A stretch of DNA of 64,000 nucleotides, from positions 62,001 to 126,000 of the forward strand of contig JAJDXQ010000046.1 of the NCBI GenBank assembly GCA_022823185.1, read 5' to 3'. Shown piece by piece: positions 48,447-57,215 of the stretch (positions are counted from its first letter, which is position 1; the number at the start of each line of letters is the position of its first letter). The translations under genes and the position numbers were made by a program. The DNA comes from Caldilineaceae bacterium. Its GTDB lineage: Bacteria; Chloroflexota; Anaerolineae; Caldilineales; Caldilineaceae. Below the pieces are notes generated by a model. It did no database searches and was not told the DNA's origin. It was given only the letters and a program-made list of their open reading frames with translations.

Positions 48447-49823
48447 ATGAACCGGGAGGATATCTTGAGGTCACAATCTACCTTTACAATATGGGTCGCC
48501 GCGCTCTTTATCGGGCAGTTGCTCTTGGCAGCCTGCTCAACGTCACCACCCGCCGAGCGTTCTGTTTCAGATTCGCAACAACCAGACCCCGCAAAACAGG
48601 AATCCGGCGCATCTTCGCAGGCTGAATCGCGGCCCTCTGCAGACCGCGGGGTAATCAGAATCGGCGCGCTGGTTCCTCTGTCCGCGCCGGGATCGGTTGT
48701 GGGCGGTGAGGCAATGCGGGACGCGATGATCATCGCCGCAGACGAGATCAACGACAACGGCGGTCTGCTGGGGCTTCCGGTTGAACTGATCGTTGTCGAC
48801 AGCGAAGGCCTGCCGGAGCGCGGCGCGGCAGCGAGCGAGCGACTCATCAATCAGGAAGGCGTTGTCGCCATTGCAGGGGGGTATCACAGTTCTGTTGGCG
48901 TCGTCGCCAAAGAGGTGGCCCACGATAACAACATTCCAGTTGTTTTCGCCAATACATGGAACGACACCATCACCAGCGTGCAGTATCCCCAGGTATTTCG
49001 CATCGCGCCGTTGAGCTCCGAAGTCTCTGCCGTGGACGTGAAATTCATGGCCTGGCTGCGCGATGAGGAGGGCTTGAAGTTGGACAAAGTTGTCCTTCTG
49101 ACGGAGAACACGGATTACGGGATCCCTGCGGCCGAAGACACTTCCAGGCTACTGAACCAGGAGGGGATCGAATCGGTCACGTTCGGCGTCGACATCGGGA
49201 CCCAGGATTTCGCCGGGATCATCGAGAGGATCAAGGCGGAAGAGCCGGACCTGATTATGTCCCTGGCGACCGGCGAGGCCTCCTACAATTTCGCCCAGCA
49301 GTCCGCCGACGCCGGCATTGGGCCTCAGGACGTGCCGACTCTGTGTGAACATGTTGCCTTGGTCAGCGACGCATTCTGGAAAAACGTCCCTGACGGAAAT
49401 AACTGTTTTGTGCGCCGAATCGGCTTGCCGCCGCAACTTTACAATGACGTTGCCCGCAGCTTTCTTGCCGAATACGGGGCCCGCACCGGCAAAGAAGGGG
49501 CAGAGTCATACGCGTTTGCCGCCTACGACGCCGTTCGGATCCTCGGCCAGGCCATCATCGAGGCAGGGACGACAGATCCGGCGGCGGTCATCGCTGCGCT
49601 GGAGGAAATCGTTTACGAGGGCGCGCTCGGGACGATCACGTTTCCCATCAACAGCTCCAACACGCCGCAGCAGGCGGGTGTCGAACCCAAATGGTGGCAC
49701 CAGTTCCCCGATCCTGCTGTAACGGTGGTGCAATACCAGCAGCCAGGCGAAGACTCGGTCAACGCGACCGTTGTTTTCCCACAGACATATCGTACCGGCG
49801 ACCCTGTCCTCGTCGGGCAGTAG
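48447..49823 (+). CDS. Branched-chain amino acid-type ABC transporter substrate-binding lipoprotein (first copy)
   Basis: The 458-residue lipoprotein has lipobox LLLAAC (Cys30) and a low-complexity Ser/Ala/Glu region to about residue 68, followed by a type I periplasmic binding fold: IRIGALVPLSAPGSVVGG, GGYHSSVGVVAKE, WNDTITSVQYPQVFRIAPL, VVLLTENTDYGIP. Such proteins bind leucine/isoleucine/valine, amides or related ligands. It is a close paralogue of the next gene, sharing long near-identical stretches, and lacks a transporter of its own. The ATG at 48447 has no strong SD. It may deliver a different ligand to the same LivHMGF permease. Confidence 0.92.
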   Translation: MNREDILRSQSTFTIWVAALFIGQLLLAACSTSPPAERSVSDSQQPDPAKQESGASSQAESRPSADRGVIRIGALVPLSAPGSVVGGEAMRDAMIIAADEINDNGGLLGLPVELIVVDSEGLPERGAAASERLINQEGVVAIAGGYHSSVGVVAKEVAHDNNIPVVFANTWNDTITSVQYPQVFRIAPLSSEVSAVDVKFMAWLRDEEGLKLDKVVLLTENTDYGIPAAEDTSRLLNQEGIESVTFGVDIGTQDFAGIIERIKAEEPDLIMSLATGEASYNFAQQSADAGIGPQDVPTLCEHVALVSDAFWKNVPDGNNCFVRRIGLPPQLYNDVARSFLAEYGARTGKEGAESYAFAAYDAVRILGQAIIEAGTTDPAAVIAALEEIVYEGALGTITFPINSSNTPQQAGVEPKWWHQFPDPAVTVVQYQQPGEDSVNATVVFPQTYRTGDPVLVGQ

Positions 49824-50254
49824 ACTATCAGTAGACGATAAGGGGCAGCTCGAGTGATGGCTATGGGCGCCTTCAGGCCAAAGCGTTCGTCACAGAATAC
49901 AGCTTTCCGATTCTGAAATACCGCTCAATAGGGGCGTCCATTGTGGGCGTCCCTGCCCTTTGTCACGAAACATTCTTCCATTCAGAAGCGCCGCCGCGTT
50001 CCTCGCGCTGTTCCTCCGCTCCATCCTCTCGCGCGTGTTTCTTCGGCCGGCCAGGAACAACTCCGGTTCGGACCGCTGCCGTTCCACTCCCTGGATTCAT
50101 TGACATGTCTCCTCTGCTGGTTCATAATAGAATGCGGCTAGGCGTCTGTTAACTCGCGCCGCAGTCTGAGTTGGTTTTCAATGGAAAGGGTCTCCCTTTC
50201 TCGACAATACGATCCAATCATGATGGCCCCATTTATTCAAAGGAGAAACGACGA
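49824..50254. other. Intergenic region between the two binding-protein genes
   Basis: About 430 bp. It holds a strong promoter at 50100-50128 for the second binding protein and its AGGAG ribosome binding site near 50241. A duplicated GGGCGTCC (49932-49939 and 49945-49952) is present but is a direct repeat, not a hairpin. No gene supported. Confidence 0.5.
50100..50128 (+). promoter_or_regulatory. Promoter of the second binding protein/Liv operon
   Basis: TTGACA (50100-50105) matches the full -35 consensus. CATAAT (50123-50128), after 17 bp, matches five of six -10 bases. The leader to the start codon is about 120 nt. Confidence 0.68.
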
Positions 50255-51610
50255 ATGAAAATGAGGCGAAGGCTAATCTGGACAGCAGCCGCTCTACTGA
50301 TCCTGGTTCTGGCGCTTGCAGGATGCGCGCCCCAGGCCGAGACTGTCGGTGAAGCGGAACCGGCAGCGGAGGAAGCGGCTCCCGAACCGACCGAAGAACC
50401 GATGGCAGAAGAGTCCGACGACATGGAGATGGAGCCGATCAAGATCGGCGCGCTCGCTCCGCTCTCCGCTCCCGGCGCTGTCGTCGGCGGCGAAGCCATG
50501 CGCGAGGCAATGCTGATCGCGGCAGACGAGTTGAATGCCCGCGGCGGCATCATGGGGCGGCCGGTTGAACTGATCATCGTCGACACCGAGGGTCTGCCGG
50601 AACGCGGCACCGCCGTTGTTGAGCGCCTCATCAATCAGGACGGTGTCGTCGGCATCGGCGGCGGCTACCACAGCTCGGTTGGTGTGGCAGCCAAGGAGGT
50701 CGCGCGTGACAACGGCGTCCCCATCGTCTTTGCCGAGACATGGAACGACACCATCACAAGCGTTCAGTACGATGAGATTTTCCGCATCGCGCCCCTGAGC
50801 TCTGAAGTCTCCACGGTGGATGTCAAGTTCATCCAGTGGCTGCGAGACGAGAATGGCATGAAGCTCGACAAGGTCGTGATCCTCACCGAGAATACCGACT
50901 ACGGTATCCCCGCCGCGGAGAACACGACAGCCCTGCTCGACGAGGCAGGCATCGCCTCTGTCACATTCAGTGTTGATATCGGCACGCAGGACTTCGCCGG
51001 CATCATCGAGCGCGTCAAGGCCGAAAGCCCGGACATGATCGTAACCCTTGCCACCGGCGAAGCCTCCTACAACTTCACGCAGCAGGCTGCCGACGCCGGC
51101 ATCGGGCCGCAGGATGTGCCAACGATGTGCAACCAGGTCTCGCTCGTGAGCGATGCGTTCTGGACGAATGTCCCCGACGGCAACCACTGCTTCGTGCGCC
51201 GCATCGGCCTTCCTCAGCAGCTCTATAACGATGTCGCCCAGGCCCTCGTCGCCGAGTACTCGGCCCGCACGGGCAAGGATGACATCGAATCCTATGCAAT
51301 GGCATCCTATGACTCGATCATGCTGATCGCGCAGGCCATCGAGGACTCCGGCTCCACCGACCCGAGCGACATCATCGACGCCCTGGAAAACATCAACCAC
51401 ATGGGCGCGCTGGGCCCCATCACCTTCCCGATCAATCGCAGCAATACGCCCGATCAGGCAGGCGTGGATCCCAAGTGGTGGCACCAGTTCCCCGATCCCG
51501 CAATCACGATTGTGCAGTACCAGGTTGAAGGCCAGGACGCGACCGAGACAACTGTGGTCTATCCTGACGTCTACCAGACAGGCGCACCGATTGTTGTCGG
51601 CCAGGAGTAG
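50255..51610 (+). CDS. Branched-chain amino acid-type ABC transporter substrate-binding lipoprotein (second copy)
   Basis: The 451-residue lipoprotein has lipobox LALAGC (Cys24). A Glu/Ala-rich spacer leads into the type I binding fold: IKIGALAPLSAPGAVVGG, GGYHSSVGVAAKEVARDN, ETWNDTITSVQYDEIFRIAPL, ILTENTDYGIPAAENT. The ligand pocket segments are largely shared with the copy upstream, so the two probably bind related ligands. AAAGGAGA lies about 8 nt before the ATG. It has its own strong promoter, and a hairpin terminator separates it from livH, which would give more binding protein than permease. Confidence 0.94.
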   Translation: MKMRRRLIWTAAALLILVLALAGCAPQAETVGEAEPAAEEAAPEPTEEPMAEESDDMEMEPIKIGALAPLSAPGAVVGGEAMREAMLIAADELNARGGIMGRPVELIIVDTEGLPERGTAVVERLINQDGVVGIGGGYHSSVGVAAKEVARDNGVPIVFAETWNDTITSVQYDEIFRIAPLSSEVSTVDVKFIQWLRDENGMKLDKVVILTENTDYGIPAAENTTALLDEAGIASVTFSVDIGTQDFAGIIERVKAESPDMIVTLATGEASYNFTQQAADAGIGPQDVPTMCNQVSLVSDAFWTNVPDGNHCFVRRIGLPQQLYNDVAQALVAEYSARTGKDDIESYAMASYDSIMLIAQAIEDSGSTDPSDIIDALENINHMGALGPITFPINRSNTPDQAGVDPKWWHQFPDPAITIVQYQVEGQDATETTVVYPDVYQTGAPIVVGQE

Positions 51611-51640
51611 CGTTCCGAATCCTGTAAGTTGAACGATGTT

Positions 51641-51685
51641 GGAAGGCCCGGCAAGCGATTCCCCGGCTTGCAGGCCTTCCGCTTT
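51641..51685 (+). terminator. Intra-operon terminator between binding protein and permease genes
   Basis: An 8-bp outer stem GGAAGGCC/GGCCTTCC (51641-51648, 51673-51680), a small bulge, and a 6-bp inner stem GCAAGC/GCTTGC (51651-51656, 51666-51671) are followed by GCTTTT. It lies 30 nt after the binding protein stop and about 90 nt before livH. A second small hairpin CCCTGAC-ACG-GTCAGGG lies at 51719-51735. Confidence 0.7.
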
Positions 51686-51775
51686 TGCCGCCCTCAACGC
51701 TGCTGGGGGCGGCTCCTACCCTGACACGGTCAGGGCAATTCCCTCCCACTGCACGCCCAGGCTCTGAGTCATCTC

Positions 51776-53017
51776 ATGGAAAACGCGGCAATCTTCGGCT
51801 GGGCTCTACTGTGGATTCTTTTTTGGGGCGCCCTTGGCGGCGTTGTCACCCCGCGCATCTATGCGCGCAAGGACCTGGAAATCTCCCAGGCGTCCTTTGG
51901 CGGGGCGGTGATCGGCGCAGCCCTGGGACCTTTCAGCCTCGTCCCGCTCTGGCTCGCCACGCCTAAAATCACAAGTCGCCTGATCGGAATTTCCATTGCC
52001 CTGGTTGTCGGCATCTTTATCGCCGCGTTCGCTCTCGCCGATCCCGACAACCTCTGTGTCGCCAATGGCGGTTTCGTTGTTTCCCAGCTCGCCAACGGCA
52101 TTGTAATCGGCATCATCTACGGGCTGATGGCGCTGGGTCTGACGCTGATCTTCTCGATATTGGGCGTCGTCAGTTTTGCGCACGGCGAGTTCTACATGAT
52201 CGGCGGAATGGTCACATATTTCATGACCGCCCAGTGGATTCCAGGTGTGTCGCCCATCGTCGCCATCCTGGCAAGCTGTGTTGTGACCTTCGCCATCGGG
52301 TATGTGTTCGAGCTGATCTTCCTGCGTCCGATGGGCAGCGGCGAGATTGAGCGTCCGACGGAGTACGCGATCCTGGTCACATTTGGGCTTGCCTTCTTTC
52401 TTCAGTACTTTACCCAGGCCCTTACTTCGGCAGTTCCGGTGAAGGCGCAACGGTTCTTCCCGTTTCCACGCGTGGAGATCCCGGCTGAATCCGGCGCGCT
52501 GCTCACGACGACGCCTGGAAATGTCACCATCTTTGACGCGATTTCGGTTCCCAATCCCCGCTTCACTGCCGCGGTCCTGGCCCTGATGATGCTGGCGGCC
52601 CTGCTCTGGTTCCTCTATCGCACATGGGTCGGCAAGGCCCTGCGCGCCGTCAGCCAGGACAGACAGGCGGCGGCTGTTACCGGTATCAATCCCAACTCGA
52701 TGAACACGCTGGCCTTCAGCATGGGCGCGATGCTGGCTGGGCTTTCCGGCGCCTCGCTGGTACAGGTCTTCTCATGGCTGCCCCAGGTGGGCATCCCGGC
52801 GGCGGCCCGTTCCTTCGTCATCATCGTGCTCGGCGGCATGGGCAGCCTGCCGGGCGCATTTCTTGGCGGCCTGATCGTTGGTTTGGTGGAGGCCGCGGGA
52901 ACCGGCTGCATCCCCGACGCGACGCGTGCAGCCGCCTACATCCCTGCCTACGGCATGGTCATCCTGACACTGGTTCTCCTACTTAAGCCAACGGGTCTCT
53001 TTGGGCGGGAGCTATGA
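51776..53017 (+). CDS. livH: Branched-chain amino acid ABC transporter permease LivH, with N-terminal extension
   Basis: The 413-residue integral membrane protein has a LivH core from about residue 100: LANGIVIGIIYGLMALGLTLIFSI, GVVSFAHGEFYMIGG, RAVSQDRQAAAVTGIN, and FVIIVLGGMGSLPGAFLGG. It forms half of the membrane channel with LivM. Typical LivH is close to 300 residues; here an extra region of about 100 residues with three hydrophobic segments precedes it, including WALLWILFWGALGGVVTPRIY. The ATG at 51776 has no strong SD, but no later start fits the first hydrophobic segment. Its stop overlaps livM as ATGA, so translation is coupled. Confidence 0.9.
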   Translation: MENAAIFGWALLWILFWGALGGVVTPRIYARKDLEISQASFGGAVIGAALGPFSLVPLWLATPKITSRLIGISIALVVGIFIAAFALADPDNLCVANGGFVVSQLANGIVIGIIYGLMALGLTLIFSILGVVSFAHGEFYMIGGMVTYFMTAQWIPGVSPIVAILASCVVTFAIGYVFELIFLRPMGSGEIERPTEYAILVTFGLAFFLQYFTQALTSAVPVKAQRFFPFPRVEIPAESGALLTTTPGNVTIFDAISVPNPRFTAAVLALMMLAALLWFLYRTWVGKALRAVSQDRQAAAVTGINPNSMNTLAFSMGAMLAGLSGASLVQVFSWLPQVGIPAAARSFVIIVLGGMGSLPGAFLGGLIVGLVEAAGTGCIPDATRAAAYIPAYGMVILTLVLLLKPTGLFGREL

Positions 53018-54294
53018 ATCCAGCCGCTCTATATCGCGTTTCAGGCTCGATTGCCGTCGTCATACTGGTCCTCCTTCCGCTGGCGTCGTCAGAAATGGGC
53101 GGCGTAGGCCCCCTCGTCCTGAACAGCTACTTTATGCATCTGGCCATCACGGCCTTTTTCTACGCGATCCTGGCCTCCAGCTGGTCACTTCTTGCCGGAT
53201 ACGCGGGACAATTTTCCTTTGGCCACATGGCCTTCATGGCGATCGGAGGCTATACCTCCGGCCTGATTGGCAAGTTCATCCGCTTCACGACCGCCCCCTC
53301 TGAGCTTTGCACAGACATCCCGTTGCCTGGCAACTGGTGGCTTGTGATTCTGAACATTCGCCGCGTAGGCACGATCGACGAGTCCTGTCTCGACATGGCC
53401 AAGGCGGAGACCCTCCCCGCCGGCACACTGATCGTCTTTCCCCCCGTGTGGGCGAGCATCGCCATGGGCCTGGCCATGGGGGCCGTCTTCGGCCTGCTGG
53501 TCGGCTGGCTTGTGTTGCGATTGCGGAGCACATATCTGGCCCTGTTTACGATCGGTTTCTCCGAGATTCTACGGGCCTCGATCAGCGCGGAGATTCCGAT
53601 CACCGAAGGCCAGAGCGGGTTGGAGCTGGTGCCGCTATTTCCCGCCGGGATCCTTGGTTTCAGTTCGACGAGCAAGATCCCGCCCTATTACGCGATGCTG
53701 TTCCTGTTCCTCTTCGCGATGGCGCTGATGACCTGGCTGGCAGGGTCCCGGTTCGGCCTGTTTGTTCGCGCCATACGGGAAGACGAAGAGGCCGCGGCTG
53801 CCCTGGGCGTCAACATCGTGCGCTACAAGGTCCTGGTCTTTGTGGTCACCAGCACACTTGCCGCGGCCGCGGGCGCCTTGCAGGGCCATTACATCGGCAT
53901 CATCACCCCAAATACCCTGATCATTCTGCAGATGTCGCTGGTGATCGCAATGGCCGTGATCGGCGGCCTGGAGAACATCTACACGGCATCGGTCGGCGCC
54001 ATCATCATCACCTTCGTTCTGGAGCTGCTGCGTACGAATATAGAGATTGGTCCGCTTCTCATCGACATGACTCTGTGGCGGCTCGTCTTTTTCGGCCTGC
54101 TCCTCATGCTGACTTTGCGGTTCCAGCGAAATGGGCTCCTCTTCCCGATTCTCGAACGTATCAGTCGCGGAGGCGTCGCAGAGGAGACCGTATCGATTCG
54201 CGTCGAAGAGGAAGAGCTGGATGAAGAAGAGGCAGTGGCAGATATAGAGGCCGAAGAAGAGGAGAGGGCAGCGTCCCCCGGCAACGCCAAATGA
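53014..54294 (+). CDS. livM: Branched-chain amino acid ABC transporter permease LivM
   Basis: The 426-residue integral membrane protein has LivM family segments AFFYAILASSWSLLAGYAGQFSFGHMAF, STYLALFTIGFSEI, REDEEAAAALGVNIVRYKVLVFV, and MAVIGGLENIYTASVGA. It forms the channel with LivH and contacts the LivG/LivF ATPases. Residues about 95-135 form an inserted loop with Cys (ELCTDIPLPGNWW, DESCLDMAKA), likely outside the membrane. The C-terminal ~40 residues are an acidic cytoplasmic tail. The start overlaps livH by four bases. Confidence 0.93.
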   Translation: MNPAALYRVSGSIAVVILVLLPLASSEMGGVGPLVLNSYFMHLAITAFFYAILASSWSLLAGYAGQFSFGHMAFMAIGGYTSGLIGKFIRFTTAPSELCTDIPLPGNWWLVILNIRRVGTIDESCLDMAKAETLPAGTLIVFPPVWASIAMGLAMGAVFGLLVGWLVLRLRSTYLALFTIGFSEILRASISAEIPITEGQSGLELVPLFPAGILGFSSTSKIPPYYAMLFLFLFAMALMTWLAGSRFGLFVRAIREDEEAAAALGVNIVRYKVLVFVVTSTLAAAAGALQGHYIGIITPNTLIILQMSLVIAMAVIGGLENIYTASVGAIIITFVLELLRTNIEIGPLLIDMTLWRLVFFGLLLMLTLRFQRNGLLFPILERISRGGVAEETVSIRVEEEELDEEEAVADIEAEEEERAASPGNAK

Positions 54295-54325
54295 ATGGTC
54301 TGAAACGGACAGGCGGTAGGCAAAC

Positions 54326-55048
54326 ATGCTGGAACTGACCGCGAACAGCATCTACAAGAACTTTGGCGGCCTTGAAGTGCTCAAGGACGTTTCCTTCACA
54401 GTGGAAGGGCCTGAGCTAATTGGCCTGATCGGCCCCAACGGCGCCGGCAAGACGACCCTGACCAACATTCTGGACGGCGCGCTCAAACCTTCGAGCGGCA
54501 CGGTCTATATGAACGGCGAAAGGATCGACACGCGTCCGCCATACGGCGTCGCCAGGGCAGGCCTTGGCCGCACGTTTCAGGTTACCAGGGCATTTCGCCG
54601 CATGACAGTGTTGGAGAATCTGCTCATCCCCGCGATGGCGATGCGGGCCACGGCCCGCCAGCGCGATTTCGAAGAGAAGGCGCACGAGGTGCTGGAATTC
54701 CTGACAATTGCCCACCTGCGCAACGAATACGCCCGCGCGCTCTCGGGGGGCCAGCAGAAACTGCTGGAGCTCGGCCGGCTCTTGATGCTCGACCCCCAAA
54801 TGATCATACTGGATGAACCCTTCGCCGGCGTCCATCCCCGGCTGATGGAGGTCATCTACCGGTACATTACGGAAATCAACGCGCAGGGCAAGGCTTTCAT
54901 TATCATCAGCCACGATATGGACACGATTTTCACGCTGAGCCGTCGCCTGCTTGTGCTGAACTACGGTGACCTGATCGCCGACGGCGACCCTGAGGTGGTG
55001 CGCGAAGACCCGGAGGTGAAAGCGGCCTACCTGGGTGAGGACGAATAG
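54326..55048 (+). CDS. livG: Branched-chain amino acid ABC transporter ATPase LivG
   Basis: The 240-residue ABC ATPase has Walker A GPNGAGKTTLT, Q-loop region around GLGRTFQVTRAF, signature LSGGQQKLLELGRLL, and Walker B MIILDEPFAGVHP with the catalytic Glu. LivG energises import with LivF; each binds one permease subunit. It lies 31 bp after livM and 2 bp before livF. AGGCGGTAGGC precedes the ATG. Confidence 0.95.
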   Translation: MLELTANSIYKNFGGLEVLKDVSFTVEGPELIGLIGPNGAGKTTLTNILDGALKPSSGTVYMNGERIDTRPPYGVARAGLGRTFQVTRAFRRMTVLENLLIPAMAMRATARQRDFEEKAHEVLEFLTIAHLRNEYARALSGGQQKLLELGRLLMLDPQMIILDEPFAGVHPRLMEVIYRYITEINAQGKAFIIISHDMDTIFTLSRRLLVLNYGDLIADGDPEVVREDPEVKAAYLGEDE

Positions 55049-55050
55049 CG

Positions 55051-55755
55051 ATGCTGGAGATCAATGACCTTTACGTCGGATATTACCGCGATCTGAACAT
55101 CCTGCAGGGCGTCACCATGCAGGCTGAGGGCGGAAAGATCACCACCATTCTCGGCGCCAATGGCGTTGGCAAGTCCACGATGCTCAAGGCGATATACGGC
55201 TTCCTGCGCCCCAACCAGGGGCAGATTCGCCTCGACGACGAGGACATCATCGATGTGCCCACGCACGAACGCATCAACATGGGCATCTCCTATATACCTC
55301 AGCAACCCGGCGTTTTTCGCTTCATGTCGGTAGAAGAGAATCTGGAGCTGGGCGCGTGGACGTTCAAGAACGACAAGAACCGCATTAAACGTAAGCTGGC
55401 GGAGAATTACGAGCGCTTCCCCGATCTGAAGCCTCGCCGCAAATCCAACGCGGGAGAACTTTCCGGCGGGATGCAGCGGATGGTTGAAATTGGCCGCACA
55501 CTCATGACCGATCCGAAGCTGATCCTGGTGGACGAGCCGACCGCGGGTCTGGCGAAGCTGCTTTCAGAGGAGGTCTATCAGATGCTGGTGGACCTTCGGG
55601 ACCGGGACGGTCTGACGATCCTCCTGGTAGACCAGGAGATTCGGTCCGCCCTGAAGATCGCCGACTATGTCTATGTGCTGGAATTGGGGCGCAATAAGTT
55701 CCAGGGACCGGCTGAGGATTTCACCGACCTTGAAAAGGCATTCTGGGTTGGATAG
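55051..55755 (+). CDS. livF: Branched-chain amino acid ABC transporter ATPase LivF
   Basis: The 234-residue ABC ATPase has Walker A GANGVGKSTML, signature LSGGMQRMVEIGRTL, Walker B LILVDEPTAGLAKLL, and a switch His-equivalent region LVDQEIRSALKIAD, where the usual His is replaced by Gln. It pairs with LivG. Two bp after the livG stop; GAGG in the livG 3' end serves as ribosome binding site. The transport operon probably continues into the aminotransferase. Confidence 0.94.
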   Translation: MLEINDLYVGYYRDLNILQGVTMQAEGGKITTILGANGVGKSTMLKAIYGFLRPNQGQIRLDDEDIIDVPTHERINMGISYIPQQPGVFRFMSVEENLELGAWTFKNDKNRIKRKLAENYERFPDLKPRRKSNAGELSGGMQRMVEIGRTLMTDPKLILVDEPTAGLAKLLSEEVYQMLVDLRDRDGLTILLVDQEIRSALKIADYVYVLELGRNKFQGPAEDFTDLEKAFWVG

Positions 55756-55788
55756 GGCCGGCGCCCCGCAACACGACGAAATCAGCCA

Positions 55789-57081
55789 GTGAAATTCTCA
55801 CTCTCGCCCTCTCTCGGCGGCCGGTTAGCGCCCTCGCCCACACTGTATGTCAACGAACGCGTGCGGCAGATGTGGGCCATGGGCGAGACCGTTTACCACC
55901 TGGGATTCGGCGAGTCCCGTTTTCCGGCCCATCCCAAAGTCGTCAACGCGCTGGTTGAACATGCCTCTCGCCAGAGCTACCTGCCCAGCACGGGAATCCC
56001 TGAACTTCGCCAGGCGGTCGCCGACTTTCACTCGCGGCAGCTCGGGAGCGAGGTCAGCGCCGACCGGGTGATCGTAGCGCCTGGCAGCAAGGCCCTGCTG
56101 TTTGCATTCCAGATGGCGACTGCCGGGGCCACCATTCTGCCCACCCCCTCCTGGGTCAGCTATGAGCCGCAATCCCGGTTGTTCAACCGCTCCGTTTTGC
56201 GAATCGAGGCAACGCCGCAGGACTGTCATCGCCTGCATCCGGACAGGCTGCGGCGAATCCTGAACACCTCCCGCCATGAACAGCACCTTCTGATACTGAA
56301 CAGTCCGAGCAATCCGACGGGACAGATGTTTGGGCCCGGGCTGCTTGCTGAGGTTGCCGAAATCTGCCGGCAATACAAGGTCCTGGTCCTTTCAGACGAG
56401 ATTTACGGGCTTACTGCGTATGGCCGCGAGCACGTCTCGATCAGCCGTTACTATCCGGAGGGAACGGTCGTGCTTGGGGGGATGAGCAAGCATCTCTCCC
56501 TTGGCGGCTGGCGTTTGGGCACGGCGATCGTGCCGCAGGGGGAAGGCGGCAAGGAGCTGCTGCAGGCCGCTGCCAAGGTCGGCAGCGAACTCTGGTCCTC
56601 CGCGTCCGCGCCGGTCCAGTATGCCGCAGTGACAGCCTATTCCGAAGACGCCGATCTTGCCGCGTACATCGAAAAATGCACTGCCCTGCACGGCGCCCGC
56701 ACCCGCTACCTGTGGCGGGGCCTGTGCGAGCTTGATGTCTCCTGCGCGGAACCGGTGGGCGGGTTCTACCTCTTCCCCAACTTCGACCACTGGCGCGAGA
56801 ATCTGGCCCAACGAGGAGTCTTAACATCTGTCGATTTGGCCAGATACCTGTTGGACGAATGGCAGATTGCCACATTGCCGGGTAAGGATTTCGGGACGCC
56901 GGAGACGGAGCTGTCGCTCCGCCTGTCGACCAGCTACATCGATCTGGAGACCGATGAAAAGTCGGCCGCGATGATCGAACTGGCTGACAGTGCGACTGAT
57001 GAGGAGGCGCTGCTGCAGGACCACCACCCTGGCATGAACGAGGTCCTTGCCCGCTTCCAGAAATTTCTGACCACTCTGTAG
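55789..57081 (+). CDS. Class I/II pyridoxal-phosphate aminotransferase
   Basis: The 430-residue fold type I aminotransferase has NSPSNPTGQMF for substrate and cofactor binding, LSDEIYGLTAYG with the cofactor-ring Asp and Tyr, and the PLP lysine Lys234 in GGMSKHLSLGGWRLG. The C-terminal LSLRLSTSYID carries the substrate carboxylate Arg. It may act on a branched-chain or aromatic amino acid delivered by the adjacent Liv transporter, which would make the matching 2-oxoacid. The GTG at 55789 starts the fold at a sensible place; no strong ribosome binding site. It lies 33 bp after livF. Confidence 0.87.
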   Translation: MKFSLSPSLGGRLAPSPTLYVNERVRQMWAMGETVYHLGFGESRFPAHPKVVNALVEHASRQSYLPSTGIPELRQAVADFHSRQLGSEVSADRVIVAPGSKALLFAFQMATAGATILPTPSWVSYEPQSRLFNRSVLRIEATPQDCHRLHPDRLRRILNTSRHEQHLLILNSPSNPTGQMFGPGLLAEVAEICRQYKVLVLSDEIYGLTAYGREHVSISRYYPEGTVVLGGMSKHLSLGGWRLGTAIVPQGEGGKELLQAAAKVGSELWSSASAPVQYAAVTAYSEDADLAAYIEKCTALHGARTRYLWRGLCELDVSCAEPVGGFYLFPNFDHWRENLAQRGVLTSVDLARYLLDEWQIATLPGKDFGTPETELSLRLSTSYIDLETDEKSAAMIELADSATDEEALLQDHHPGMNEVLARFQKFLTTL

Positions 57082-57215
57082 ATTCATTTCCTCAAGAGGT
57101 CCATAACCGGAACCCCTACGCAGCAGTTCTTGCCGGGACTGGGCGAACGCTCCTTGCAAGCTGCAGGCCTTGAAGCGAAAGAAGAAAAGAATGGACCCAG
57201 AAAAAAGGGGGCGAC

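Noticed and set aside
49932..49952. Repeated GGGCGTCC suspected of forming a terminator after the first binding protein
   Set aside because: The copies are direct, not inverted, so no stem forms.
50294..51697. 467-codon minus-strand frame
   Set aside because: Antisense to the second binding protein, which has a clear lipobox and type I fold.
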